Origin: Desulfosarcina ovata subsp. ovata
Lineage (GTDB): Bacteria; Desulfobacterota; Desulfobacteria; Desulfobacterales; Desulfosarcinaceae
Direction: 5' to 3'
Length of the DNA: 64,000 nt
Assembly: GCF_009689005.1 (NCBI RefSeq)
Contig: NZ_AP021879.1
Location: 868,001-932,000, forward strand
Shown here: in pieces, positions 9,537 through 18,579 of the stretch
Position numbering within the stretch: the first letter of the stretch is position 1
Layout: every line of letters starts with the position of its first letter
Notes under the pieces: generated by a model
The model's database searches: none
Seen by the model: the letters and a program-made list of their open reading frames with translations, nothing else
What the model was told of the DNA's origin: nothing
Made by a program: the position numbers and the translations under genes

Positions 9537-10775
9537 TTGAATGGAAAATCAGGAGTCATGATCGTAGGCGCGATGGGCCATTTGGCCACGACCGCCATGG
9601 TGGGCGTTTCGGCGATGAAACACGGGCTGTGCGGGCAGACCGGTATGGTGACCGCCATGGATCCCTTTTCGCGACTGGACCTCGAGGATCCAGGGGATCT
9701 GATCTTTGGCGGGTGGGATATCCGTAAAATGGATCTCCATGCGGCCATCGGCCGCATCCTCGGCGACATCGGCCCGTTTGACGCGACCCAAATTCCGATC
9801 ATCCAGAATGATCTGGATGCCATCGCCAGAAATATTTTCCCCGGATCCGCTTTCAACAGCGGTTCGGCGATTCAGGAACTGGCCGCGGATCGGTCGATGC
9901 TCAACGGCAGAAGTCTTGTGGACCTCATTGCCGGTCTGGCGTCCGACATTGAACGATTCAAGGCTGACAACGATTTAGAAAACCTGGTGGTGGTCAACCT
10001 CGCCTCCACCGAACCGCCCATCGATGGTCCAGCCGCCGATATGTCCCTGGCGGGCCTGGAACGGGCCATTCAAACGGATGACCGCACGGCGGTCCGGGCC
10101 AGCACCCTTTATGCCTACGCGGCCATCGATGCCGGCGCCGTTTATATCAATTTCACGCCGTCACAGTGCGCCATGTTTTCAGGGTTGGTTGACCTGGCGC
10201 AAAAAAAGCGTGTGCCCCTGATGGGCAGCGACGGCAAGACCGGCGAGACCTTGGTGAAAACCGCCCTGGCCCCCATGTTTGCCTGCCGCAACCTGAATGT
10301 GCTCAGCTGGCAGGGATACAACATTCTCGGAAACATGGATGGTGCCGTGCTGGCCCACGCCGAAAACAAAGAATCGAAAATTCGTTCCAAGGACAAGGCC
10401 CTGGCCCGCATTTTGGGCTACCGACCCCACTCCCAGGTTTCCATCGATTATGTGCCCTCTTTGGGAGACCGCAAGACCGCTTGGGATTTCATCCATTTTG
10501 AAGGCTTTTTGAATACCCGGATGACCCTCCAGTTCACTTGGCAGGGCTGCGACAGCGCCCTGGCCGCGCCGCTGGTGTTGGATCTGATTCGGCTGGGCTT
10601 GTTTGCCAAACAGCAGGGGGAGTCCGGTTTGATGCAGCATTTGGCCTGTTTTTTCAAATCGCCGGTGGGCGTCGAAGAGCATGACCTCCACCGCCAGTTC
10701 CAGCGACTCCAGGACTATGCCGAACAGAAGATCAAACAGGGATCTCGGGATGGACTTCTTGAGGCGCTCAATTGA
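9537..10775 (+). CDS. Inositol-3-phosphate-synthase-like enzyme
   Basis: A 412-aa protein of the myo-inositol-1-phosphate synthase superfamily (NAD-dependent conversion of glucose-6-phosphate to inositol phosphate). An N-terminal Rossmann motif reads GVMIVGAMGHLATTAMVG. The diagnostic central block SDGKTGETLVKTALAPMF is followed by SWQGYNILGNMDG and SKIRSKDKAL, the catalytic and NAD/Mg-contact segments of this family. Start is uncertain: TTG at 9537 has no close ribosome site, while ATG at 9558 has AGGAG only 2 bp away. It may supply a cyclitol phosphate to the UbiA/phosphatase genes downstream, taking the role that the dehydroquinate-synthase-like cyclase EboD has in other ebo clusters. That role is inference. 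Confidence 0.8.
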   Translation: MNGKSGVMIVGAMGHLATTAMVGVSAMKHGLCGQTGMVTAMDPFSRLDLEDPGDLIFGGWDIRKMDLHAAIGRILGDIGPFDATQIPIIQNDLDAIARNIFPGSAFNSGSAIQELAADRSMLNGRSLVDLIAGLASDIERFKADNDLENLVVVNLASTEPPIDGPAADMSLAGLERAIQTDDRTAVRASTLYAYAAIDAGAVYINFTPSQCAMFSGLVDLAQKKRVPLMGSDGKTGETLVKTALAPMFACRNLNVLSWQGYNILGNMDGAVLAHAENKESKIRSKDKALARILGYRPHSQVSIDYVPSLGDRKTAWDFIHFEGFLNTRMTLQFTWQGCDSALAAPLVLDLIRLGLFAKQQGESGLMQHLACFFKSPVGVEEHDLHRQFQRLQDYAEQKIKQGSRDGLLEALN

Positions 10776-10841
10776 TCTGCTGACCGCTTCTACGCGATGC
10801 GACTCGCTCAACTGAATTTGGAAAAGAAAGGACGAAACACG

Positions 10842-12041
10842 ATGATTCGATACCGTAATAAAATGATCACCACGGGAATGGCTTGCCTTCTGATCGTTTT
10901 TTTCTGGGGCTTGCCATTGCCGGCCATCTCCGGAACGCTGCCTTCCACCCACAGTGACATATCGCTGAGCAAGGAGGTCGACCGGACCCAAACCAATGGG
11001 TTCGCCTTCCTGAAAAAGATGCAGAATCCGGATGGGTCCTGGTCGAATCCCGATTTCCCGGCCCTGACCGGACTGGTGCTCTATGCTTTCTTCACCGCGC
11101 CGGACTTTGACCCATCGGCCCCCCGGCCGGCCTTCATCCAAAAAGGCCTGGATTTTATCGTCGGCAATGCCCAGGCAAACGGGTCGATATACAAAGAAAA
11201 ACTCCCGAATTACAACACGGCCATCAGCATGCTGGCGTTAATCGCCGCCGGTGATCCGGCCTACTACCCGATCATCGCTAAAGCCCGCAGTTATGTGGCC
11301 TCCCTGCAGGAAGACCGCGGCAAGAAAGGCCAGACCGACGACCCCTACGACGGCGGGATCGGCTACGGAACCAAGGACCATTCGGATATGTCCAACACTT
11401 ACTTGGCCCTGGAGGCGCTTCGCATGAGCGAGTTCCTCGAATCGGACCAGCACATTCAAATCTTCGAGGATCTCAAAGGGTTCGAAAAGAAGTCCCTGGA
11501 CTGGGACGCCGCCCTCAAATTCATCCAACGGTGTCAGAATCTTCCCACCCATAATGACCAGGCGTGGGCCAGCGGCGATCCAGACAACAAGGGCGGCTTC
11601 GTTTACTTTCCGGGCAACAGCAAAGCCGGTGAACAGAAGCTCCCCAATGGGAAGGTGGCCCTTCGATCCTACGGGTCCATGACCTATGCCGGATTGCTGA
11701 GCCTGATTTACGCCGATCTCAAAAAGGATGACCCGCGGGTGACGGCGGCCTATGATTGGATTCAAAACAATTATACCCTGGAAGAAAACCCCGGTTTAGG
11801 CCAGCAGGGCCTTTTCTACTACTACCACACCATGGCCAAAGCGCTGACGGTCCTGCAGGTCGATCATTTGACCGCCGAAAACGGGCAGTGGATCGACTGG
11901 CGAAAAGAGCTGACCCAAAAACTGGTCGAAAAGCAGAAAGGGGACGGCTCCTGGATCAATGACAGCGGACGCTGGTGGGAGAACGATCCGGTTCTGGTGA
12001 CCGCCTATTCGTTGATTGCATTGAACATGATCGTCACATAG
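10842..12041 (+). CDS. Exported alpha/alpha-toroid (prenyltransferase/cyclase-fold) protein
   Basis: A 399-aa protein with a signal peptide or N-terminal anchor at residues 8-25 (ITTGMACLLIVFFWGLPLPA). It has several QW-like repeats of the squalene-cyclase/prenyltransferase toroid, for example MQNPDGSWSNPDFPALTG near residues 55-75 and KGDGSWINDSGRWWENDP near the C-terminus. DPYDGGIGYGTKDHSDMSNT lies mid-protein. No DXDD cyclisation motif is visible, so a catalytic role is doubtful; it may bind a lipid or prenylated compound in the periplasm. ATG at 10842 has AAAGGA upstream and places the signal sequence first. It shares its fold type with the large PKD protein at 287-3145. Confidence 0.7.
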   Translation: MIRYRNKMITTGMACLLIVFFWGLPLPAISGTLPSTHSDISLSKEVDRTQTNGFAFLKKMQNPDGSWSNPDFPALTGLVLYAFFTAPDFDPSAPRPAFIQKGLDFIVGNAQANGSIYKEKLPNYNTAISMLALIAAGDPAYYPIIAKARSYVASLQEDRGKKGQTDDPYDGGIGYGTKDHSDMSNTYLALEALRMSEFLESDQHIQIFEDLKGFEKKSLDWDAALKFIQRCQNLPTHNDQAWASGDPDNKGGFVYFPGNSKAGEQKLPNGKVALRSYGSMTYAGLLSLIYADLKKDDPRVTAAYDWIQNNYTLEENPGLGQQGLFYYYHTMAKALTVLQVDHLTAENGQWIDWRKELTQKLVEKQKGDGSWINDSGRWWENDPVLVTAYSLIALNMIVT

Positions 12042-12162
12042 CTCGATAGCAACCGCCTGTAGTTTCGTTCGCCGCGGTTTCTTTTTTCAGTGGAACCGCC
12101 CAATGCCCAGTTGCGCTTTTTTAAGACGACTCACGACGATTCCGATAATAGAGGCGCATATC

Positions 12163-12993
12163 ATGCAGTTCTCGTTCAGTTCGAATGCATTTCGGAACTT
12201 CAGTCTGCAAGAAGCAGCCGAACATATCTCTATTGCCGGTTATGCCGGTTTGGAAATCATGTGCGATACGCCCCACGCCTGGCCTTACCATCTCAGCAAG
12301 GCCGATGTGGCAGATATCAAACGATTTATGGCCAAACAGGATTTGGAGATCGCCAATTTGAATGCCTTCATGATGTGTGCTGTGCAAGACTTCCATCATC
12401 CTTCCTGGATCGAAGCGGATCGTGACTTCCGGCGGCAGCGAATCGAATATACCATTCGCTGCATTCGTTTGGCAGAGAAACTGGGCGTTCCTACTATTTC
12501 CACTGAGCCTGGCGGGCCGGTCAATGGGATGAGACGCGAACTGGCAATGGAAATTTTCATGGACGGATTGGCGCAAGTGACCCCCCACGCTGTGAATTGC
12601 GGAGTCACCGTTTTAATTGAGCCGGAACCCGGGCTCTTAATCGAGACGGCGGATGAATTTGTCAAGCTGATTCATGGCTTTGGCTCGGATGGAATCGGCC
12701 TAAACTTCGATGTGGGCCATTTTTACTGTGTCAACGAGGACCCCTGCCTCAAGATCGCGGAACTGCAAGGCTACATCCGCCACTTCCACTTGGAAGATAT
12801 TCCCCTGACCCGGGAGCATCGCCACATCATGCTGGGTGAAGGGGGCATCGATATTTCCAAGGTCCTCGATCAGATCAACACCATCGGGTATAATGGATAT
12901 GTCACTGTCGAACTCTATCCCTATCAGGAAACGGCCCCGGAAATCGCCAAGCGGTCCAGGCGATTCCTACGCCGATTGGAAGGCTGTGCCTAA
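12163..12993 (+). CDS. Sugar phosphate isomerase/epimerase TIM barrel (EboE-like)
   Basis: A 276-aa xylose-isomerase-like TIM barrel (AP endonuclease 2 superfamily). Conserved strand-end motifs give the usual metal site: STEPGGP, VLIEPEPGLLIE, NFDVGHFYC, HFHLEDIP, HIMLGEGGID and VELYPYQ. Such enzymes isomerise or epimerise sugars and cyclitols; inosose isomerases belong to the same fold. The ATG at 12163 begins the first strand (MQFSFSSNAF); the longer frame from 12103 adds unrelated residues. The end overlaps the UbiA gene start by 8 bp. Together with the inositol-phosphate-synthase-like enzyme it could process a cyclitol intermediate. Confidence 0.8.
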   Translation: MQFSFSSNAFRNFSLQEAAEHISIAGYAGLEIMCDTPHAWPYHLSKADVADIKRFMAKQDLEIANLNAFMMCAVQDFHHPSWIEADRDFRRQRIEYTIRCIRLAEKLGVPTISTEPGGPVNGMRRELAMEIFMDGLAQVTPHAVNCGVTVLIEPEPGLLIETADEFVKLIHGFGSDGIGLNFDVGHFYCVNEDPCLKIAELQGYIRHFHLEDIPLTREHRHIMLGEGGIDISKVLDQINTIGYNGYVTVELYPYQETAPEIAKRSRRFLRRLEGCA

Positions 12994-13858
12994 CCCCAGA
13001 GATCTTCTGGAACTGGTGCGGATCCCGGGAATTTTCACCGCCCAGGCAGATATCCTTGCCGGTTTTTTCATTGCCGGGGCAGCCGCTTCGAATATGCCGG
13101 CGCTTCTTCTGCTGATCGTGGCCTCCTCTTGTTTTTACGCGGCCGGAATGGCCCTCAACGATGCTTTCGACGCAACGATCGATGCCCGGGAGCGGCCTGG
13201 ACGACCGATCCCCTCGGGACGCATCGAACGCCGTACGGCGTTTTCCATCGGATTTGGATTGCTGTGCGTCGGTCTGTTGTTTTCCCTATCGGCGGGGTGG
13301 CCCAGTTTTTTGGTCGGCCTGCTGCTGGCCGTTGCCATCTGCTCTTATGACGGGGCCATGAAACAGCATGACTGGCTGGGGCCCGCAAACATGGGGGCCT
13401 GCCGGTACCTGAATCTTCTTCTGGGACTTTCCACCGCCTCGCTATCTGTGGCAAGCTTCACGATTCCCTTGCTGTCCGGGGTTCATATCTTCGGCGTGAC
13501 CGCGCTGAGCCGCTCGGAAACACAGGGCAATGACAGCCGGGGGATCGTGGTTTGCGGCATATCCCTCACCCTGGTTCCGATCCTGTACTGTGCCTTGCAG
13601 CTTGGCGGCGTCCTCCCCAACCGGTTGGGATTGCGTTTGTGCAGCCTCTGGGCCGTCCTGCTGATGGCGCTTCTGGCCCGTCTGTCCGTTCGGCCGTCTC
13701 CCGGTAACATGCAATGGACCGTCAAATGGCTGCTGATGGCGCTGGTCGTTTTGGACGGTATCCTGGTGGCGGGCGTCTGTCCCTGGCCATGGGGGGCGCT
13801 GGTCGGGGCCATGTTGATTCCGGCGGTCGTCATTTCCAAAAAATTTTACATTACCTGA
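12986..13858 (+). CDS. UbiA-superfamily prenyltransferase (EboC-like)
   Basis: A 290-aa multi-pass membrane protein of the UbiA family. The prenyl-diphosphate/Mg site NDAFDATIDARERPGRPIPS (about residues 50-70) has the N-D-x3-D spacing with RPxRPIPSG. The second acidic region is weaker (SYDGAMKQHDW). About eight hydrophobic helices follow. These enzymes transfer a prenyl chain to a small acceptor at the membrane. EboC proteins show exactly this NDVFDAELDARERPxRPIPSG arrangement. The start is taken as GTG at 12986, overlapping the preceding gene by 8 bp; the longer frame merely runs through that gene. Likely role: prenylation or membrane anchoring of the cluster's metabolite. Confidence 0.85.
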   Translation: MPNPRDLLELVRIPGIFTAQADILAGFFIAGAAASNMPALLLLIVASSCFYAAGMALNDAFDATIDARERPGRPIPSGRIERRTAFSIGFGLLCVGLLFSLSAGWPSFLVGLLLAVAICSYDGAMKQHDWLGPANMGACRYLNLLLGLSTASLSVASFTIPLLSGVHIFGVTALSRSETQGNDSRGIVVCGISLTLVPILYCALQLGGVLPNRLGLRLCSLWAVLLMALLARLSVRPSPGNMQWTVKWLLMALVVLDGILVAGVCPWPWGALVGAMLIPAVVISKKFYIT

Positions 13859-13892
13859 AAAATTCTCGCCGCCGTGGCCGTAAGGAGAAAAT

Positions 13893-15227
13893 GTGACCGA
13901 ACATCTGGTAGTATTCAATGTCGTGGGGCTTTCCCCAAAATATCTCAACCTGTTGAGGGAACTGCCCAACTTTTCGGATCTGATGAGCAACGGTCTGGCA
14001 GTCCCTGTGGACCCTGTCTTTCCTGCCTTGACCCTGCCGGCCCAGGCTTCCCTCGTAACCGGAAGCTGGCCGGAACAGCATGGCATCGTCGCCAACGGGT
14101 TTTATGACCGGAATCGGATGGAAGTGAGTTTTTGGGACCAGCACCGATTTCTGGTTCAGGGCCGGCCGCTGTGGGAGCGTATCAAGCGGCGGCGGCCGGA
14201 CATGACCACTGCGGTCCTCTTCTGGCAGAACACCCTGCACGGGCAAGCCGACATCATCGTCACCCCCAAGCCCATGCACGCCGAGCATGAACTGATCCAG
14301 TGGTGCTATTCCAAACCCGTCGGGTATTATGAATCACTGGTCGAAGAGATCGGGCCGTTCAACTTGTTCGATTACTGGGGACCTTTTGCATCTCCAAACG
14401 CCTCTCGCTGGATCATCGACAGTGCCGTTGCCACCATGCGTCGCCACCGACCGCATCTGATGATGGTCTATCTGCCCCATCTGGACTACTCCTGCCAGAA
14501 ATACGGTCCCGATGACTCCCGGGTGGTCGAAGATCTTAAAATCGCCGATACGCTGATCGGCAATTTCAGGGACGCCCTTGGCGATATGGGACTTGATGAT
14601 CGCACGACGCTGGCCGTGGTTTCGGAATACGCCCTCTCGCCCGTTTCCGATGCCGTTTCACCCAATCGTATTCTCAGGGATGCGGGACTGTTGGCCGTCC
14701 GGGAAATCCAAGGCCGAGAATACCTGGACATTGAATTCAGCCGGGCGTTTGCCATGGTGGATCACCAGATCGCCCATGTCTATGTGCACGATGAGAACGA
14801 TTGTGATGCGGTTGCCTCTCTCTTGCAAGGCACACCGGGCATTCAAGCCTTATGGGACGGGGAAAGAAAGCACCGCGCCCATGTCAATCATCGGAGGTCC
14901 GGCGAATTGATCGTCCTGGCCGACCCGGATCGATGGTTGGCCTATTATTGGTGGTTGGATTCCGGGAAAGCCCCGGATTTCGCCGATCATGTGGATATTC
15001 ACCGCAAGCCGGGCTACGATCCGCTGGAACTGTTCATTGACGAGAAAACGTTCAAGATCTTCTCGGACACGACGCTGATCAAAGGCAGTCACGGTCTTCC
15101 CGCTCGGGATCGAGACCAGATGGCCATGCTGATGATCGGCGGAGACGCCGGGGAGCGAATGGAATTGACCGAACCCGTCCCGATGGTCGATGTATCCGCG
15201 ATCCTTGAACAGGTGCTCATCTCCTGA
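13893..15227 (+). CDS. Alkaline-phosphatase-superfamily protein (EboF-like)
   Basis: A 444-aa phosphodiesterase/nucleotide-pyrophosphatase-type protein. VFPALTLPAQASLVTGSW holds the nucleophile-region Thr, followed by EQHGIVANGFYDRNRMEVSF. The pattern HGIVANG and PHLDYSCQKYGPD resembles EboF proteins. The first metal Asp of classical family members (usually D-G-x) is replaced here by VVGLSP, and the usual N-H after TLP is A-Q. The metal site may therefore be altered. GTG start at 13893 with AAGGAG 5 bp upstream. The stop overlaps the next gene (TGATG). It may cleave a phosphate or diphosphate from the transported intermediate. Confidence 0.8.
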   Translation: MTEHLVVFNVVGLSPKYLNLLRELPNFSDLMSNGLAVPVDPVFPALTLPAQASLVTGSWPEQHGIVANGFYDRNRMEVSFWDQHRFLVQGRPLWERIKRRRPDMTTAVLFWQNTLHGQADIIVTPKPMHAEHELIQWCYSKPVGYYESLVEEIGPFNLFDYWGPFASPNASRWIIDSAVATMRRHRPHLMMVYLPHLDYSCQKYGPDDSRVVEDLKIADTLIGNFRDALGDMGLDDRTTLAVVSEYALSPVSDAVSPNRILRDAGLLAVREIQGREYLDIEFSRAFAMVDHQIAHVYVHDENDCDAVASLLQGTPGIQALWDGERKHRAHVNHRRSGELIVLADPDRWLAYYWWLDSGKAPDFADHVDIHRKPGYDPLELFIDEKTFKIFSDTTLIKGSHGLPARDRDQMAMLMIGGDAGERMELTEPVPMVDVSAILEQVLIS

Positions 15228-16111
15228 TGTTTCGCTTGGGCTACAATACCAACGGGTTCGCCCACCATCGGCTGGCCGATGCTATAGCGATTATCGGCCA
15301 GTTGGAATATGACTGTGTGGCCATCACCCTGGATCATGGGGCGTTAGATCCATGGGACCCATCCTTGGATCAACAGCTCCGGGATGTAAAGCGCCAGCTC
15401 GATCATCTTGGACTTTCATGTGTCATCGAGACAGGGGCCCGTTTTCTCCTCAACCCGTGGGAGAAGCACGAACCCACGCTTCTGTCAGATGGTGATGGGA
15501 AGCGCTTTCAACGGATGGAATTCCTGAAACGGGTGGTTGATATCGCGGTGGAACTGGATGCCGCGGCGGTATCCTTCTGGTCCGGTGCTAAGCCAGAAAA
15601 CGTCGAAAAAGATCTTGCATGGAAGTGGTTGGTGGACGGATGCCGACAATTGTCGAATTATGCATCCGATAAGGGGATGCCTCTGGGATTCGAACCTGAG
15701 CCCGGGATGTTCATTGAAACGCTAACGGATTTTAAACGATTAAAAACTCGAGTGGGCAACTCTGTTTTCCAACTCACCCTGGACGTGGGCCACGCCTTGA
15801 TTACCGAACCTATCAGTGTTGCCGAATGCATCAGGCAATACAGGGCTGATATCATCAATATCCACCTCGAGGACATGAAAAAAGACCGGCACAACCATCT
15901 GTTCTTCGGAGATGGCGAGGTCGATTTCCTATCTGTTTTTCAAGCGCTGCAGGAGATCAACTACAGCGGTCCGGTGTGTGTGGAATTGAGCCGCCACAGT
16001 CATCAGGCCGTCGAAACGGCAAGGTCGGCAAAAACATTCTTGTCCGAATATCTCCAATTTTCTATTTCTGATTCCGATACGTCTTCCCCGAGATGCCGAC
16101 TTGGCGCATGA
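15227..16111 (+). CDS. Second sugar phosphate isomerase/epimerase TIM barrel
   Basis: A 294-aa AP-endonuclease-2/xylose-isomerase-fold protein starting MFRLGYNTNGFAHHRLAD. Metal-site motifs are MPLGFEPEPGMFIE, TLDVGHALITE, IINIHLEDM, HLFFGDGEVDF and VCVELSRHSHQ. It is the second such barrel in the cluster and differs from the first in its N-terminus, so it probably handles a different intermediate. Its ATG overlaps the stop of the preceding gene. The last 20 residues (SDSDTSSPRCRLGA) look less conserved and may run past the original end. It closes the cluster, and no terminator was seen after it. Confidence 0.78.
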   Translation: MFRLGYNTNGFAHHRLADAIAIIGQLEYDCVAITLDHGALDPWDPSLDQQLRDVKRQLDHLGLSCVIETGARFLLNPWEKHEPTLLSDGDGKRFQRMEFLKRVVDIAVELDAAAVSFWSGAKPENVEKDLAWKWLVDGCRQLSNYASDKGMPLGFEPEPGMFIETLTDFKRLKTRVGNSVFQLTLDVGHALITEPISVAECIRQYRADIINIHLEDMKKDRHNHLFFGDGEVDFLSVFQALQEINYSGPVCVELSRHSHQAVETARSAKTFLSEYLQFSISDSDTSSPRCRLGA

Positions 16112-16362
16112 TCAACAGCATGGCCTGGCACTCTCGGCCTAATGAAAATGCTCTCAATTTTGCAAAGATAATATTCCCACCGGCGGGACGCAAAGGCCTC
16201 CATCCGTTCCGGCGAGAACCGTTTCAGGGGGGGTCCCAGCTTGGCGCATTGATTTTTGTAGATGGTTGGGGATCAAGGAAATACCTTCAACCCATCCGCG
16301 CAATGTGACTATTCATGTCAATCAAAGATGTGATTATTATGGCTGTTTCGATTTTTGTTTAT
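16112..16362. other. Intergenic stretch before the mobile region
   Basis: About 250 bp with no supportable gene, hairpin terminator or repeat. Composition becomes AT-rich after about 16300. It ends with TTTAT, the target-duplicated sequence of the adjacent IS. Confidence 0.5.
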
Positions 16363-16385
16363 CACCGATTTTCGCGTAGCGTTAA

Positions 16386-18367
16386 ACGTCATAGAAATAT
16401 AACATCATTCATCCCCAGGCATTAGCCAAAATTTAAGGTTAGCTTTGTACCACTCACACCAGGCAAGCGTAGCGGTAATTTATTCCAAGGCACCTGACGA
16501 AGGATCGGATTGTGGGCGCGTTTGGGATATTTGACGGTTACGGTTTGCCCATCAATAGTGATATCGCCCTTGCCCCGTACGAAATGCCGATAGATTTTTG
16601 GAGCATCGCAATCTTCGAACCCTCGAAGTTTTTTTGCGAGCATGGTGTAAAGGGTGTCAGCGACCATTGTCAAAGCGATGTCGAATTGTACCTTTGTAAG
16701 GATGGGCGATGATAGAGCATTCAAGTGAAAGAATTTGACGGCCTCTGCTATGCCATTTTCGACTCGCCATCTTCTGGCGTAGTTTCCGATCAACAACTCC
16801 AAAGACATGTCAAAATCATTGGTGATAAGAAAGGTGGGCTTCTCGCGGCCATTACCACGGACAATGATTTGTCGTAATTTTCCGGTGTAATGTCTGAGCG
16901 TTATGGACGATTCGTGTACCAGTGGGTTGGGATATTTCCTTTTCTCATGAGGGATGTGTATTTTTTTCCATCCTTCCAACTTGTCAATATTGTGAATCAT
17001 TTTTCCGCCTCGACGACGAAGCGTGATAAATTTCACATCGTGATTCGAATTGAGTTCGGAAAGCTTGGAGTATGACGTAAATTTCGAATCGAAGACGAGT
17101 GTTGGTTTGACGCCTCGCTTAATTGATTTCCAAAAAGACAAAAACTCAAGAACCTGGTTATCCGATTCGCTGCTTTTTATATCGGCATCAGTGTAAAGGA
17201 TGAGCTTTGATTTGCTGTCTTGGGCAAAAAGGGTTAACGCACCCTTCATGCGTTTGCCCCGCGCCCCGGCCCAATGTTTTTCCAGGACTGATTCATCGCC
17301 GAAATGGGGTACTGTATGAAAATCAAGATTGACAAATTGACCGTCGTAAAGGCCCAATTTTGTGGCATTTTTTATAAATGCCGTTTGTATCCGCTGGATA
17401 TGCCCTTTATCAAGTGAGTATGAGTAGGTGGACATGGCCGTACATTTAGGCAATCTGTTGAGTCCAGCGAAAAGCCCTAGAACAGGATCAAAGGCATGAT
17501 CTGTGACGTGGGCATATCGTTCCGTGCCGATCAGTTTCAGACCAAGAAATGAAAGCAAGTAGTTTACCGCTGGAATCACCTTGCTGCCGGGAAGTCTGGC
17601 AGAATTCACGATACCTGCAAGGTCAAGCTGACATAGAAAGGGCGCAAAAAGAAAAACGCCGGCGGTTTCGGAAGTTAGACGCTGGCCATCGAGATCGGAT
17701 AAGGTCAAACTTTCGGATTTTTCTGGAATTTCTGCGCCTTTGACCGTCTTACCGGTTCTGATACGCGTGCGCCGGGACAATTTGGGAAACCCTTCCTCGG
17801 CGATGACCCGCTCGACAGTCCTAACGGAGATTTCCACTCCGTCATCGCTTAGAAGTTCGGTGATTTGACCAGAAGAAAGCCCCATTTTCCGCCATTGGAC
17901 TATTTTGCCTCTGGTCTCAGCCGAAACACGTCTTCTTTGTACCTTGCCTAATGTAACCGGTTCAGCAAGATCGATTTTCCCATGCACAAATTGATGCTTT
18001 AGCAGCCGTATATATCCTGGAGAGTAACCGAACCTATCCGCGACAACCTTGTGCGGAAGTCGATCAACAAATAGCGACCTCAAAGCCTCATATCGTCGCT
18101 GCCATTCGAATTTGGGATACATGAAAAATTTTTCATCACGCATGTTTTATGTTATTCCAAATGACGTTATAGATGTCAATCAAAATTTTCATAAAACATT
18201 TACTTCCCGCTCTACTGTTGTCAAAACGAGAAAATTAAAACTCACAATTTATTATATTTTTAAGTATGTTAAATGCTATTTGGAAGATTTACGTATTTAC
18301 AATATGAAACATAATGAGAAGTTTAATGATATATTTATTGTCGTTATTACGTCATAAAATATAACAT
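16386..18367. repeat. Three ACGTCAT-ATAACAT motifs inside the IS
   Basis: ACGTCAT-6 bp-ATAACAT at 16386-16405, the inverse ATGTTAT-5 bp-ATGACGT at 18149-18167 directly before the transposase start, and a forward copy at 18349-18367. They lie within the element ends and probably bind the transposase or repress its promoter. Confidence 0.55.
16422..18143 (-). CDS. DDE transposase of the 16363-18489 IS
   Basis: A 573-aa protein. The N-terminal ~120 residues carry helix-turn-helix segments (VADRFGYSPGYIRLLKHQ and GLSSGQITELLSDDG). The RNase-H-like DDE core has Asp in VNLDFHTVPHFGD, Asp in TLVFDSKF and the late Glu in YARRWRVENGIAEAVKFF, which resembles the Y-(2)-R-(3)-E signature of IS4-type transposases. 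It cuts and joins the element ends. The frame is complete from ATG to stop, so the IS may be active. An alternative ATG lies seven codons in. I place it in the IS4/IS5-like DDE clan only. Confidence 0.85.
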   Translation of the reverse strand: MRDEKFFMYPKFEWQRRYEALRSLFVDRLPHKVVADRFGYSPGYIRLLKHQFVHGKIDLAEPVTLGKVQRRRVSAETRGKIVQWRKMGLSSGQITELLSDDGVEISVRTVERVIAEEGFPKLSRRTRIRTGKTVKGAEIPEKSESLTLSDLDGQRLTSETAGVFLFAPFLCQLDLAGIVNSARLPGSKVIPAVNYLLSFLGLKLIGTERYAHVTDHAFDPVLGLFAGLNRLPKCTAMSTYSYSLDKGHIQRIQTAFIKNATKLGLYDGQFVNLDFHTVPHFGDESVLEKHWAGARGKRMKGALTLFAQDSKSKLILYTDADIKSSESDNQVLEFLSFWKSIKRGVKPTLVFDSKFTSYSKLSELNSNHDVKFITLRRRGGKMIHNIDKLEGWKKIHIPHEKRKYPNPLVHESSITLRHYTGKLRQIIVRGNGREKPTFLITNDFDMSLELLIGNYARRWRVENGIAEAVKFFHLNALSSPILTKVQFDIALTMVADTLYTMLAKKLRGFEDCDAPKIYRHFVRGKGDITIDGQTVTVKYPKRAHNPILRQVPWNKLPLRLPGVSGTKLTLNFG

Positions 18368-18579
18368 CAATATGGTTAAATTGATTTGAAATAATTTGTA
18401 ACCGCCTTAAATATCAACCAATTGTCAAAAAAAGGGATTGTTGCTAAACTAAAAAATAGTAATGAAATGGGGGTATGCGAAAATCGGTGTTTATCATTAC
18501 AAATCTTCAATAATGGATAGGTTAAGATAGCTGCTATTAAAATGTAATGCATAAATGCTAAATTAAGTTGTATTTTTGG

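Larger units (their letters stand above)
16363..18489 (-). mobile_element. IS element, 13-bp terminal inverted repeats, 5-bp TSD
   Basis: CACCGATTTTCGC at 16363-16375 is perfectly inverted at 18477-18489, and both sides are flanked by the direct repeat TTTAT (16358-16362 and 18490-18494). The 2127-bp element holds one transposase gene (16422-18143). It has an unusually long 346-bp AT-rich non-coding end containing repeats of ACGTCAT-N5/6-ATAACAT (see separate entry). The family was not determined. It interrupts no recognisable gene. Confidence 0.85.
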
